From the NCBI RefSeq assembly GCF_028290435.1, contig NZ_JAQGJV010000082.1, positions 35,187 to 99,186 of the forward strand: DNA of 64,000 bases. The letters are read 5' to 3'. A program made the translations under genes and the position numbers. The notes beneath the pieces were generated by a model. It searched no databases, was not told the origin of the DNA, and saw nothing but the letters and a program-made list of their open reading frames with translations. Numbering within the stretch: the stretch's first letter is position 1; the number at the start of each line of letters is the position of its first letter. Source of the DNA: Devosia sp. GTDB lineage: Bacteria; Pseudomonadota; Alphaproteobacteria; Rhizobiales; Devosiaceae. Of the stretch, positions 8,516-17,730 are shown piece after piece.

Positions 8516-8956
8516 TCAGCGCTTCTCCACGCTCTCCTTCAGCCCATCCAGCATCATCTTCCAGTTCTTGGTGTATTCCGCCTTGGTCTTGGCATCGAGA
8601 TCCGGCTTGTCGTCCATATTGATCTGGCTCAGCCGCACCCGCGTCTTGCCCCCGCTGGGCTCCAGCACATAACGCACCACGTGATAATTCTCAGGCCGAT
8701 CCGGCTCCCCGCTCATCGCGCTCCAATGGGTGAAGCTGAGCTCCTTGCCCTCCTCGAACCGCTGAATCTCTCCGTGGTCCTCGAACTTCTTCCCCTTCCA
8801 GTCGCCCGAAAAGGTGATCTCGTGGCCCACTTTCCAATCGGTCTTCACGTCGGTGCCGGCGAACAGCGCCGACTTCCCCTTGGCCGTCATGGCTGACCAC
8901 ACCGTCTTGGGATCGGCCGCGATAACGGTATCGACTTCGACAACAGGTTTTTGCAT
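8516..8956 (-). CDS. SRPBCC / AHSA1-like protein
   Basis: This 146-residue protein has the START-like fold signature of the Aha1/SRPBCC group: DTVIAADPKTVWSAMT at the N-terminus, GHEITFSGDWKGKKFEDHG in the middle, and a C-terminal helix NWKMMLDGLKESVEK. Members bind hydrophobic ligands in a deep cavity, and the ligand is not predictable here. I start at ATG 8956, which has AAGGAG 8 bases upstream; the longer frame adds an unlikely basic extension. It faces metA convergently with almost no gap. Confidence 0.82.
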   Translation of the reverse strand: MQKPVVEVDTVIAADPKTVWSAMTAKGKSALFAGTDVKTDWKVGHEITFSGDWKGKKFEDHGEIQRFEEGKELSFTHWSAMSGEPDRPENYHVVRYVLEPSGGKTRVRLSQINMDDKPDLDAKTKAEYTKNWKMMLDGLKESVEKR

Positions 8957-9006
8957 GGCACGTCTCCTTTGAGAGGAAAACGCCTGGGCCATGCACCCGT
9001 TCCGCC

Positions 9007-9031
9007 CTTGCATTGCCCCACCAACACCTAC
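9007..9031 (+). promoter_or_regulatory. repeated 25-bp box, copy 1
   Basis: CTTGCATTGCCCCACCAACA followed by CCTAC. The same sequence, with one extra C, recurs at 9565-9590. Each copy lies upstream of a plus-strand gene. The TTGCAT start and TAC end are roughly 17 bp apart, like sigma-70 -35 and -10 elements. Confidence 0.4.
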
Positions 9032-9117
9032 CCATCCCGGACCTGGCCGCTGGCCTGCCTTGCCGCTCCAGCCGGACTATCCTAGGGTAAGTCCTCGCCG
9101 CTTTCCGGCGGAGCCTC

Positions 9118-9534
9118 ATGCGGTTGGCTTCGCCTTATCGTGCAATTTCGGACTGGCGCCAGCGCCGCGACAATCGCCAGCGGCTGGTCTCGATCGATAC
9201 ATTCCACGACGGCAAGCTGCGCTGGTATCTGGGCCTTTACGAAAGTGGCGATTATAACCAGCTCGTATCGCTGCGCGACACCTGGAAGGGGCTGATCGAC
9301 CGCAAGGGCGAGCTGCGCGAGAAAGGCCTGCGCATCGAGGACTATGCCGCCTACAATGAAGGCGGTGAACTGCTGCTCTGCGCCATCTGGAATAGCCAGC
9401 CCAAAGACGGCGGCCAGGACTGGATCATGCAGGAAGACAGCTTTTCCAACCTCGATAGCCGCATCGATTTCAACTGGTCGCTCGGCCGCCACATCCAGGG
9501 GCTGGATTCCTGGGCCAAGGACGATCCCGAATAG
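9118..9534 (+). CDS. uncharacterised soluble protein
   Basis: This 138-residue protein has no recognised catalytic motif. Two segments look related: QRLVSIDTFHDGKLRWYLGLY (about residues 20-40) and KGLRIEDYAAYNEGGELLLC. Both are RL/RI + acidic + aromatic + G(G) + W/L patterns, reminiscent of bacterial tandem-repeat domains of the polyglycine-hydrolase type; that link is weak. The N-terminus is basic with no clear signal peptide. It starts at ATG 9118 after a GGAG-like site, and is flanked by two copies of a 25-bp repeated box. Confidence 0.6.
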   Translation: MRLASPYRAISDWRQRRDNRQRLVSIDTFHDGKLRWYLGLYESGDYNQLVSLRDTWKGLIDRKGELREKGLRIEDYAAYNEGGELLLCAIWNSQPKDGGQDWIMQEDSFSNLDSRIDFNWSLGRHIQGLDSWAKDDPE

Positions 9535-9564
9535 ACCGGCACGCGCAGGGGCTGCCTCCAGCCC

Positions 9565-9590
9565 CTTGCATTGCCCCACCAACACCCTAC
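9565..9590 (+). promoter_or_regulatory. repeated 25-bp box, copy 2
   Basis: Near-identical to 9007-9031 with a single inserted C. It lies 29 bp upstream of the proposed ycjX start and just after a hairpin with GGGGCTG/CAGCCCC arms (9549-9566). It may be a promoter for ycjX-ycjF. Confidence 0.4.
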
Positions 9591-9618
9591 TTTCTGCCGG
9601 CACACCGAGGATGATCGC

Positions 9619-11070
9619 TTGGCACAATCTCCGACGACCATCGTCGACGAACTGGGCATTGCCCTCACCAATCTCGCCGATGCCGCCACCGGCAATTTCA
9701 CCCCAACCCTGCGCCTTGGCGTCACCGGCCTCAGCCGCGCCGGCAAGACCATCTTTATCACCGCGCTGATCCATAACCTGCTGACCGGCGGCCGCCTGCC
9801 CGGCTTTGCGCCGCTGGCTGAGGGCCGCTTCATCGGCGCTCGCCTCGCAGAATATCCCGAAGCCACCATTCCCCGCTTCGCCTACGAGCAGCACCTCGAA
9901 GCCCTGACCGGCAAAACCCCGACCTGGCCCGAAAGCACCCGGCGTATCTCGCAATTGCGCATCGTGCTCAAATACCAGTCCACCGCCTGGTTCTCGGGCA
10001 TGCGCGGCCCCTCCACGCTCAACCTCGACATCGTCGACTACCCCGGCGAATGGCTCCTTGACCTCCCCTTGCTGACCATGAGCTTCGCCGACTGGAGCCG
10101 CGACGCCCTGGAGCGCGCCCAGCGCCCCGGCTCCGGCAAGGAGGCCGGCCCCTTCCTCGACATCCTGGCCAGCATCGACACCAAGAAGGACGCCAACGAC
10201 CCCGACGCCGAAAAGCTTGCCGCCGCCTTCACCGATTATCTCCGCCGCAGTCGCGAACATGGCGCCCTCTCCACCCTGCCCCCCGGCCGCTTCCTGCTGC
10301 CCGGCGATCTGGAGGGCTCGCCAGCCCTCACCTTCGCCCCGCTGCCGCCACCCACCCAGCCGCAGCGCAATTCCAGCCTCTACGCCATGCTGGAGCACCG
10401 CTACGAGGCCTACAAAGACCAGGTGGTTCGCCCCTTCTTCAAGGACCACTTCGCCCGTCTCGATCGCCAGATCGTCTTGGTCGATACCCTGCGCGCCCTC
10501 AATGCCGGCCCCGCCGCCGTTGCCGATCTGGAAACCGCGCTGACTTCAGTGCTCTCCTGCTTCCGCCAGGGCGACGCCAACCTGCTGCTGCGCCCCTTCG
10601 TGCGCAAGATCGACCGCATCCTGTTTGCCGCCACCAAGGCCGATCACGTCCACCACACCAGCCACGACCGGCTGGAAAGCATCCTCAACCGCCTCGTTGC
10701 CGATGCCAGCAAGCGCGCCCGCTTCGTCGGCGCCGAAACCCGCTCCATCGCCCTGGCTGCCATTCGCGCCACCCGCGAGGGCACCATCAGTGAAGCCGGC
10801 GAAACCCTGCCCACCATCATCGGCACCCCCATGGCCGGCGAAGTGCTCGATGGCACCAAATATGACGGCAAAACCGAAATCGCTCTATTTCCCGGTGACT
10901 TGCCCGAACGCCCGGATTCACTCTTCGAAGACGGCACGCCGGTCTCGCTGAATTTCCTGCGCTTCGTGCCCCCGCAAAAGCTCGACCGCAACGCCGCGGG
11001 CGATCCCATCCTGCCGCACATTCGCTTCGACCGGGCGCTGGATTTCCTCATTGGAGACTGGCTCAAATGA
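9619..11070 (+). CDS. ycjX: YcjX-family (DUF463) P-loop GTPase-like protein
   Basis: YcjX proteins are predicted nucleotide-binding stress proteins, linked in E. coli to the phage-shock regulon and usually paired with the membrane protein YcjF. The product, about 483 residues, has the family P-loop GVTGLSRAGKTIFITALIHNL near residue 33, the LDIVDYPGEWLLDLPLL signature, RQIVLVDTLRALNAG, and IDRILFAATKADHVH, which is the N/TKxD-like guanine-recognition position. I prefer TTG 9619, preceded by GAGG; a TTG at 9571 would add 16 residues. It overlaps ycjF by 4 bp (ATGA). Confidence 0.88.
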   Translation: MAQSPTTIVDELGIALTNLADAATGNFTPTLRLGVTGLSRAGKTIFITALIHNLLTGGRLPGFAPLAEGRFIGARLAEYPEATIPRFAYEQHLEALTGKTPTWPESTRRISQLRIVLKYQSTAWFSGMRGPSTLNLDIVDYPGEWLLDLPLLTMSFADWSRDALERAQRPGSGKEAGPFLDILASIDTKKDANDPDAEKLAAAFTDYLRRSREHGALSTLPPGRFLLPGDLEGSPALTFAPLPPPTQPQRNSSLYAMLEHRYEAYKDQVVRPFFKDHFARLDRQIVLVDTLRALNAGPAAVADLETALTSVLSCFRQGDANLLLRPFVRKIDRILFAATKADHVHHTSHDRLESILNRLVADASKRARFVGAETRSIALAAIRATREGTISEAGETLPTIIGTPMAGEVLDGTKYDGKTEIALFPGDLPERPDSLFEDGTPVSLNFLRFVPPQKLDRNAAGDPILPHIRFDRALDFLIGDWLK

Positions 11071-12074
11071 AGCGCCCCATCGCCCGCCCCACCGACACCA
11101 CTGCCGAGCCCGACGACAGCATCCGCCTGCCCCGCGCCTTCCTGCCCGCCAAGGTCGAAATCACCGAAACCGATTTCGATCCCGCAACCGACGAAGCCCT
11201 CGTCGCCCCCGCCCCCAAACCAATTGGCTGGGCCGCCCGCGCCGCCTGGACCGCTGGCAACATTCTGGTCTCGACCGGTATCGGGCTAGCCGCCGACCGT
11301 CTGATCCGCGACCTCTTCGCCGCCAATGCATGGCTCGGCTGGGCCGGCATCGGCGTGCTGGCCATCTTCGTTCTCGCCGTCATCGTCCTCGCCGCCCGCG
11401 AAATCTTCGCCTTGCGCCGCCTCAAGGTCCTGGACAGCCTCAAGCGCGACGCCGCACTCGCAACCGCCAACAATGACCAACATGCCGCCCAGCACGTCGT
11501 CAGCCGCCTCGAGGGTATCTACTCCGGCCGCGCCGACCTCGCCCGCGCGCGCCAGTCCGTCGCCGACAATGTCCCCCACCTGTTCGACGGCCATGAAATC
11601 GTCGCGCTCGCCGAACGCAGCCTGATGGCGCCCCTCGATGCCCGCGCCAAGGCCCTGACCGCCGCCTCCGCCCGCCGCGTGGCCTTAGTAACCGCCGTAT
11701 CGCCGCGCGCCCTCGTGGACATTGCCTTCGTCATCTACGAAAGCATCCGCCTCGCCGGCGCCATTGCCGCCCTCTACGGCGCCCGCCCCGGCTTCTTTGG
11801 CTTCTGGCGGCTCACAGGGGCCATCCTCGCCCATCTCGCCGTCACCGGCGGCCTCGTGCTCACCGATGGCATTGTCGAGCAACTGGTCGGCCAGGGCATT
11901 GCCGCCAAGCTCTCCGCGCGACTCGGTGAGGGCGTCGTTAACGGCCTGATGACGGTTCGCGTCGGCATCGCCGCAATGCGCGTCGTCCGCCCGCTGCCCT
12001 TCGAAACGCAAAAACAGCCCATGGTCCGCGACTTTATTCCGGAACTGACCAAAGTCGCCCAACCTGCAACCTAG
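11067..12074 (+). CDS. ycjF: YcjF-family (TIGR01620) membrane protein
   Basis: The 335-residue product is the usual partner of YcjX. It has a polar N-terminal tail, two hydrophobic segments near residues 66-110 (GNILVSTGIGLAAD and GWAGIGVLAIFVLAVIVLA), then a helical C-terminal domain with LVDIAFVIYESIRLAGAIAALYG. The 4-bp ATGA overlap with ycjX indicates translational coupling. The stop codon forms the first bases of the duplicated unit that follows. The cellular role of the pair is unknown. Confidence 0.85.
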   Translation: MKRPIARPTDTTAEPDDSIRLPRAFLPAKVEITETDFDPATDEALVAPAPKPIGWAARAAWTAGNILVSTGIGLAADRLIRDLFAANAWLGWAGIGVLAIFVLAVIVLAAREIFALRRLKVLDSLKRDAALATANNDQHAAQHVVSRLEGIYSGRADLARARQSVADNVPHLFDGHEIVALAERSLMAPLDARAKALTAASARRVALVTAVSPRALVDIAFVIYESIRLAGAIAALYGARPGFFGFWRLTGAILAHLAVTGGLVLTDGIVEQLVGQGIAAKLSARLGEGVVNGLMTVRVGIAAMRVVRPLPFETQKQPMVRDFIPELTKVAQPAT

Positions 12075-12790
12075 ACGCATGGCTGGAATGATATTGCTGC
12101 ATATCACCTAAATATGGGCAGTTTCTTCTAAGATACTTTTGGATATTCCGGGCGCCTGCCAATGCGGACCTACAACATCTATGCGGGAAGCCGCCCATCG
12201 ACACCAAAAGCATGACGATCTGATGACTTGAAACCGATCGTAAGTGTGCTTACCTTCACCGTACGCGATTGATAACGCTAAAAAATCAAACGCTACCGCA
12301 GTTATATCTAGCGGACCTCAGCATAGCTGGGGGCCGAGAGAATAACTGTGTCCGTAAATAAAGGAAAAGTAAAATGAACACCTATTTGAAATCTTCTTTC
12401 GCTGCTGCAGTTGTTGGCCTTGGCCTGTTCGCGAGTGCCGGTTCTGCGTTTGCCGCCGGTTGCCTGACCCCCGACCAGACTGCACAGTCGCTGATGGGCC
12501 ACGATGACGCGGACTTTGATGCCACCGCCGCAGCCAACGTTAAGGGCTTCCGTTGCGATGTCGTGGGTTCCGAATATTCGGTTCAGCAGCCCGCCGCCAA
12601 AGTGACCCCGAAGGTCTACTTCCAGGCCGCTCCTGAGCAGGAAACGGCCCAGAGCATCATGGGCGACTAATCTATCACGATGCCAGGGCGCCCAGAGGCG
12701 CCAGGCAATCTCTCGCAAACGAATGTATACCCCGACCCGGAATTGCAGGGGCTCCGGGCCGGAGTAGGCGAGACGCCCTCCGACCACCTG
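12072..12790 (+). repeat. tandem duplication, copy 1
   Basis: This unit carries upstream region, small secreted-protein gene and downstream region, and is clearly homologous to 12961-13687, with an offset of about 889 bp. Shared landmarks include TAGACGCAT, GGGCAGTTTCTT, GATACTTTTGG, the gene itself, GATGCCAGGGCGCCCA after the stop, and GTATACCCCGACCCGGAATTG. Both flanks are repeated, so the whole locus was duplicated, not only the coding part. The 170 bp between the copies (12791-12960) holds no gene that I can support. Confidence 0.88.
12374..12670 (+). CDS. small secreted protein (duplicated gene, copy 1)
   Basis: A 98-residue product with a signal peptide: MNTYLKSSFAAAVVGLGL then ASAGSAFAA, with likely cleavage near residue 27. 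The mature part is short and has two cysteines (GCLTPDQ and GFRCDVVGSE), which could form a disulfide. It ends QSIMGD. AAGGAAAAG precedes the ATG. Its paralogue at 13262 shares the signal peptide, both cysteines and the IMGD end. I do not recognise the family. It is probably periplasmic or extracellular. Confidence 0.75.
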   Translation: MNTYLKSSFAAAVVGLGLFASAGSAFAAGCLTPDQTAQSLMGHDDADFDATAAANVKGFRCDVVGSEYSVQQPAAKVTPKVYFQAAPEQETAQSIMGD

Positions 12791-12960
12791 ATCCACAAAA
12801 AATCTGAATGACGGTCACCGCTTGCCCTCACGGGGTTGGCGGCGCGCTGTTTTGTGCCCTGTCGCTTATACCGCCAAAATTCAGGCGCGGCCCGCGGTCG
12901 CTCGAAACTCAGAAGTTGCCATGCCGCGCTATCGGTTCCCAACCAAGCCAAGCCAGCACA

Positions 12961-13687
12961 TAGACGCATAGCTGAAATGATCTGGCCGCATATTGCTAAA
13001 CGCCGGGCAGTTTCTTGGGAGATACTTTTGGCAGTTCCGGGCATCTGCGCCCGGCCGACCGCCACATCTGCGCCGGTGCTGGCCATAGATGGCCAAAGCA
13101 TGACCATCTCTTAACTTGAAAGCCGCCCCGACGCTGCTTAAATTTCACCTAGACGACTGAAAACAAACGAAAATCAGCCGCCATCACCACCCTACCCAAT
13201 GGCTTTCAGCGCAGCTGGATCGCCCGCTGCCGGGTATGGCCTGAAGTAAAGGAGAAGTAACATGAACACCTATGTGAAATCGGGTTTTGCTGCTGCTGTT
13301 GTTGGCCTGGGAATTTTGGCGACTGGCGGCTCCGCCTATGCCGCTCCCGGCTGCCTTGCCCCTGACCAGTCCAGCCAGTCGCTGGTCGAACACAGCGATG
13401 CCATGCAGGATGCTGTCACCGCAGCCGATGCTAAGGGCTTCCGCTGCGATGTCGTAGCGTCCGAGGTTTCGGTCCGCCAGCCCGGCGCCAAGGCGATCAA
13501 GGTGGCCCCGAAGGCCCCCGTGGCAGCGCCCAAATACGATATGCCGCTGAGCATCATGGGCGACTAATTCGCTACGATGCCAGGGCGCCCACGGGCGCCG
13601 GGCAATCACTCGCTGATGATTGTATACCCCGACCCGGAATTGCCGGAGCTCCGGGCCGGAGTGGGCGAGACGCCATCCGACCACCCG
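12961..13687 (+). repeat. tandem duplication, copy 2
   Basis: The second copy of the unit at 12072-12790. It has diverged most in the upstream region (more GC, several indels) and least around the coding sequence and the post-stop hairpin (GGGCGCC arms). The 591 bp between the two coding regions therefore consist of copy-1 downstream sequence, a 170-bp spacer, and copy-2 upstream sequence. Confidence 0.88.
13262..13567 (+). CDS. small secreted protein (duplicated gene, copy 2)
   Basis: A 101-residue paralogue of the protein at 12374. It has signal peptide MNTYVKSGFAAAVVGLGI…GGSAYAA, the same two cysteines (GCLAPDQ, GFRCDVVASE) and the same SIMGD terminus. The most variable part is between the second Cys and the C-terminus, where this copy is Lys/Pro/Ala-rich (AIKVAPKAPVAAPK). 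AAAGGAGAAG precedes the ATG. Conserved ends with a drifting middle suggest the copies are still under selection. Function unknown. Confidence 0.75.
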   Translation: MNTYVKSGFAAAVVGLGILATGGSAYAAPGCLAPDQSSQSLVEHSDAMQDAVTAADAKGFRCDVVASEVSVRQPGAKAIKVAPKAPVAAPKYDMPLSIMGD

Positions 13688-13737
13688 CCCCCTGGACGCG
13701 ACTTGCCGACACCGCTGCCCAGCAGGCGCTGCTTCGG

Positions 13738-14154
13738 CTATTCCGCCGCCTGCTTGAACTCCGCCACCCGGCCCATCCGGGCTGGCATGGCATCGGGATG
13801 CTCGGCAAAATACTGCCGGCGGGCATCGAGCACCTTCGGTCGGTTCTGTGTCGCCCATTGGCCGATTGCCTTGAGCGGCACCTGCAGGTCACGCCCCAGA
13901 TCGGTCAATTCATAATCCACCCGCGGCGGAATCGATGGGGTCACCGTGCGGGTCACGAAGCCATCCATCTCCAGATCGCGCAACGTCGCTGTCAGAACCT
14001 TCTGGCTGATGCCGCCGATGGTGCGCTTGATCTCGCCGAATCGCATTGGCCCGCCCGCCAATTGGGTGATGATCAGCACGGTCCATTTGCCCCCGATCTG
14101 GTGCAAAATTTCGCCGACTGGACGGCAATCGTGGTGGGGATCAATTGGTTTCAT
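13738..14154 (-). CDS. HxlR-family transcriptional regulator
   Basis: This 138-residue winged-helix protein has the HxlR signature: an early Cys (HHDCRPV), GGKWTVLIITQLAGGPMRFG, then ISQKVLTATLRDLEMDGFVTR, and the wing VDYELTDLG. HxlR proteins often respond to quinones or electrophiles and control a divergent oxidoreductase, matching the flavin reductase next door. I start at ATG 14154; an in-frame GTG at 14208 would add 18 residues and run across the direct repeats. The effector is inferred only. Confidence 0.9.
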   Translation of the reverse strand: MKPIDPHHDCRPVGEILHQIGGKWTVLIITQLAGGPMRFGEIKRTIGGISQKVLTATLRDLEMDGFVTRTVTPSIPPRVDYELTDLGRDLQVPLKAIGQWATQNRPKVLDARRQYFAEHPDAMPARMGRVAEFKQAAE

Positions 14155-14201
14155 TTTGGTGCCTGACGTATCGAAAAAGTGCCGTCTTGCGGCGAATTTC
14201 A

Positions 14202-14226
14202 CAGTCACTCATATAGCGTCAGTCAC
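14202..14226. promoter_or_regulatory. direct repeat in the divergent hxlR/reductase promoter
   Basis: CAGTCAC occurs at 14202-14208 and 14220-14226, 18 bp apart, between the two divergent genes. It is a plausible operator for the HxlR regulator. No biochemical motif match is claimed. Confidence 0.4.
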
Positions 14227-14249
14227 CAACGGATACCAGTGAGATTATC

Positions 14250-14825
14250 GTGAAAACTGTCGCAGTCATGGTCGGAAGCCTGACCAAGAATTCCATCAAC
14301 GCCACTTTTGCCAAGGCCTTGGAAAAGCTGGCTGCGGGCCAGCTCAAGTTCGACTATCTCGATATCGGCAGCCTGCCCCATTACAACAACGACCTGTGGG
14401 ATAACCCGCCCGAGGCTGTCACCAAGCTCAAGGCTCAGATCACCGCCGCCGATGCCGTGCTGATCGTTATGCCGGAGATCAATCGCTCGTTCCCCGGTGT
14501 GATCAAGAACGCCCTCGATTGGGGTTCGCGCCCTTGGGGCCAGAGCGCCTGGCTGGGCAAGCCCGTCTCGCTCGTTGGCACCACGCCAGGCGCCGTCGGC
14601 ACCGCCGTTGGCCAAAGCCACCTGCGCACCATCCTGCCGCTGTTCGACCTGGTCGTCATGGGCCAGCCCGAAGTCTATTTCCAGACCAAGCCCGGCCTGA
14701 TCGACGAGCATTTCGAGGTCACCGACGACACCACTCGCGGCTTCCTCACTGGCTACCTCGACAAGTTCACCCGCTTCATCGACCACCACGGTCCTCGTGA
14801 AGTCCGCGCCATCGCGGCCGAGTAG
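14250..14825 (+). CDS. NAD(P)H-dependent FMN reductase / quinone reductase-like
   Basis: This 191-residue flavodoxin-like protein has the FMN phosphate-binding start VMVGSLTKNSINATFAKAL, the family motif MPEINRSFPGVIKNALDW near residues 71-90 (usually PEYNxSxPGxLKNAIDW), and SLVGTTPGAVGT. Such enzymes reduce flavins, quinones or azo compounds with NAD(P)H. The start is GTG 14250 with GTGAG upstream. It is divergent from the HxlR regulator, the classical arrangement for an inducible quinone-response pair. Substrate unknown. Confidence 0.87.
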   Translation: MKTVAVMVGSLTKNSINATFAKALEKLAAGQLKFDYLDIGSLPHYNNDLWDNPPEAVTKLKAQITAADAVLIVMPEINRSFPGVIKNALDWGSRPWGQSAWLGKPVSLVGTTPGAVGTAVGQSHLRTILPLFDLVVMGQPEVYFQTKPGLIDEHFEVTDDTTRGFLTGYLDKFTRFIDHHGPREVRAIAAE

Positions 14826-14840
14826 GCTGACTGGGCACCT

Positions 14841-14973
14841 CTTCACCTCTCCCTAGGGGGAGAGGTCGACCCTCTTGGGTCGGGTGAGGGGGCCTTTACC
14901 GGGTGCGATGCCTGGGAAAGGCCCCCTCACCCGTCGCTACGCGCCGACCTCTCCCCCAAAGGGAGAGGTGAAG
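14841..14973. repeat. intergenic palindromic element
   Basis: Outer arms (14841-14869 and 14945-14973) are near-perfect inverted repeats containing CTTCACCTCTCCCT and GGGGGAGAGGTCG. Inner arms GGGTGAGGGGGCCTTT and AAAGGCCCCCTCACCC form a second stem. The whole 133 bp can fold into a long double hairpin between convergent genes. It resembles the CTCTCCC-type mosaic repeats common between genes in alphaproteobacteria. Confidence 0.8.
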
Positions 14974-15002
14974 GAAGGCAAGCCTCGCCTCCGGATATGT
15001 GT

Positions 15003-15334
15003 CTAGGCCGCTACGTCATCCTTGGCGGCGCTGGCCGCCAAGGTGACCTTCAGCCCATCCAGCGCATCGCTCATCAAAATCTGGCAGCTCAGCCGCGAGT
15101 TCGACCGCACATCCCCGACCGTATCGAGCATGTCCTCTTCCTCGTCGCTCGGCGCCCCCACCTTATCGAGCCAATCGGCATCCACATAGACGTGGCACGT
15201 CGCGCAGGCCATCGCCCCGCCGCACTCGGCCTTGATGTTGAGGCCCCAGTCGCGGATCACTTCCATCACGCGCCAGCCCTCGAGAGCTTCCAGCTCGTGG
15301 TCTACCCCCGCCTGATCCGTGACGTTGACGATCA

Positions 15335-15335
<1 letters not shown>
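15003..15335 (-). CDS. [2Fe-2S] ferredoxin
   Basis: This 110-residue adrenodoxin/FdVI-type ferredoxin has the cluster ligands in ECGGAMACATCHVYV (three Cys) and a fourth Cys in SRLSCQI. Its start overlaps the reductase stop (TGATG), so the pair is translationally coupled. It is likely to shuttle electrons from the adjacent NADPH-dependent reductase to acceptors such as the sulfite reductase encoded upstream; the acceptor is inferred from position. Confidence 0.92.
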
Positions 15336-16399
<1,064 letters not shown>

Positions 16400-16458
16400 T
16401 CAATGGTCATGGAATTGGCGCGTTCTGCCAATCTTCGCGCGAGAGGGCAAGCCCGCCT

Positions 16459-17730
16459 TTAGTGCGCCCGGCGCAGGTAAGGCCGCGTGCCGACCGGCAC
16501 TTCGGTGATCCCGACCGGCTGGTAGAAGATCGCCACTTCCGGCAACCGGTTCTCTTCCAGCGCCTCGCGCGTCGGCTGGTGCGTCACAACGAACGCATTG
16601 ACACCACAGCGGCGCATCAGTGGGATCTGGTCCTGTAACACGTCACCAACGGCGCGAATTTCGCCCTCATAGCCATAGCGCTCCGCCAGCAACCGCGCCG
16701 TCGAATAGCCCCGCCCATCGGTAAACGCCGGGAACTTGATCGCGATCGAGGAGAACCGGCCCAGATCGCCCTGCACCGTCTCGACATTGTCGCCCGGCGA
16801 CACCAGCAAACCGAGCGGCGCCTGGTTATCCAGAAACGCCTCGCGATTGGCCAGGAACACCAGCAGCGGCACGTGCTTGTAGCGCGCGGACGCAGCCTCG
16901 TCGCTGTCCTCCCAGGCATGGAAGGGATCGGCGATAAAGGCGCCATCCTTGAAAAGCGTGAACTTGGCAGCGTTCATCGGCGAGGCAATCGCTCCGTTGA
17001 AATCGAAGTGGATGCCGCACTCTTTCTTGTTGAGGCCGCGCCACCGTCCGGCGCGCGGATCTTCCCCCTCGGCAACCACCGAGGTGCAAGGCGCGCAGCC
17101 GATTGATTTATAGCCCATAGAGAACAGCGGATGCTCGGGCAAGCCGTGATCGATCTTGTACTGGTTGACATCGGCATCGCTGAAATAGGCCAACGGATTG
17201 ACCTTGATCCGATCGTCGCTGGTCAATTCGAAATGCGGCAGCACGCCGCGCTCCTTGGTCTGGAAGCGCTTGCGTCCGGTCACCCAGCCGCCGAACTGCT
17301 CGGTAATCGGCTCCAGCGGCTCCGTCTTGCGAATATGGCAGCAGCTATCGGGATCGGTTTCCCACAGCTCGCCCGTCGGATCGAAGCGCTTGATGTCCGT
17401 CGGATCGGGATGGATGGCGATCACATTCATCAGCCCGAGCTGCTTCTTGAGCGTCTCCACATAAGCCAGCGTCTCGGGAAAATGCTTGCCGGTTTCGAGG
17501 AAATACACCGGCAGGCTCGGATCGACCTGCGCCACCAGGTGCAGCAACACCGCCGAGTCGGCCCCAAACGACGACACGATCGCCAGATCCCCCGGCAGGA
17601 TTTCATGGGCCGCCTGCCGCAGCACGGCAACCGCGTCCATCTCATCGAACATGCCGTTGAGCGCCAGAATGCCCAGCGAGCGCAGCTTGTCGGGTTTGCG
17701 TTCTGAATGGAGCATATTAAGCGTTGCCAT
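16459..17730 (-). CDS. cysH: CysH (APS/PAPS reductase) fused to DUF934
   Basis: The 423-residue product joins two proteins usually encoded separately. Residues about 20-255 are the sulfonucleotide reductase: SSFGADSAVLLHL, ETGKHFPETL, the catalytic ECGIHF. The two Cys pairs DSCCHIRK and IGCAPCT would ligate a [4Fe-4S] cluster, as in APS-reducing CysH. The rest is DUF934, with AIKFPAFTDGRGYSTARLL and GDVLQDQIPLMRRCG. The junction, just after ECGIHF, is read without a break. I start at ATG 17730 (AGGAGG 6 bases upstream), overlapping cysI by 14 bp. It reduces activated sulfate to sulfite. Confidence 0.92.
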   Translation of the reverse strand: MATLNMLHSERKPDKLRSLGILALNGMFDEMDAVAVLRQAAHEILPGDLAIVSSFGADSAVLLHLVAQVDPSLPVYFLETGKHFPETLAYVETLKKQLGLMNVIAIHPDPTDIKRFDPTGELWETDPDSCCHIRKTEPLEPITEQFGGWVTGRKRFQTKERGVLPHFELTSDDRIKVNPLAYFSDADVNQYKIDHGLPEHPLFSMGYKSIGCAPCTSVVAEGEDPRAGRWRGLNKKECGIHFDFNGAIASPMNAAKFTLFKDGAFIADPFHAWEDSDEAASARYKHVPLLVFLANREAFLDNQAPLGLLVSPGDNVETVQGDLGRFSSIAIKFPAFTDGRGYSTARLLAERYGYEGEIRAVGDVLQDQIPLMRRCGVNAFVVTHQPTREALEENRLPEVAIFYQPVGITEVPVGTRPYLRRAH

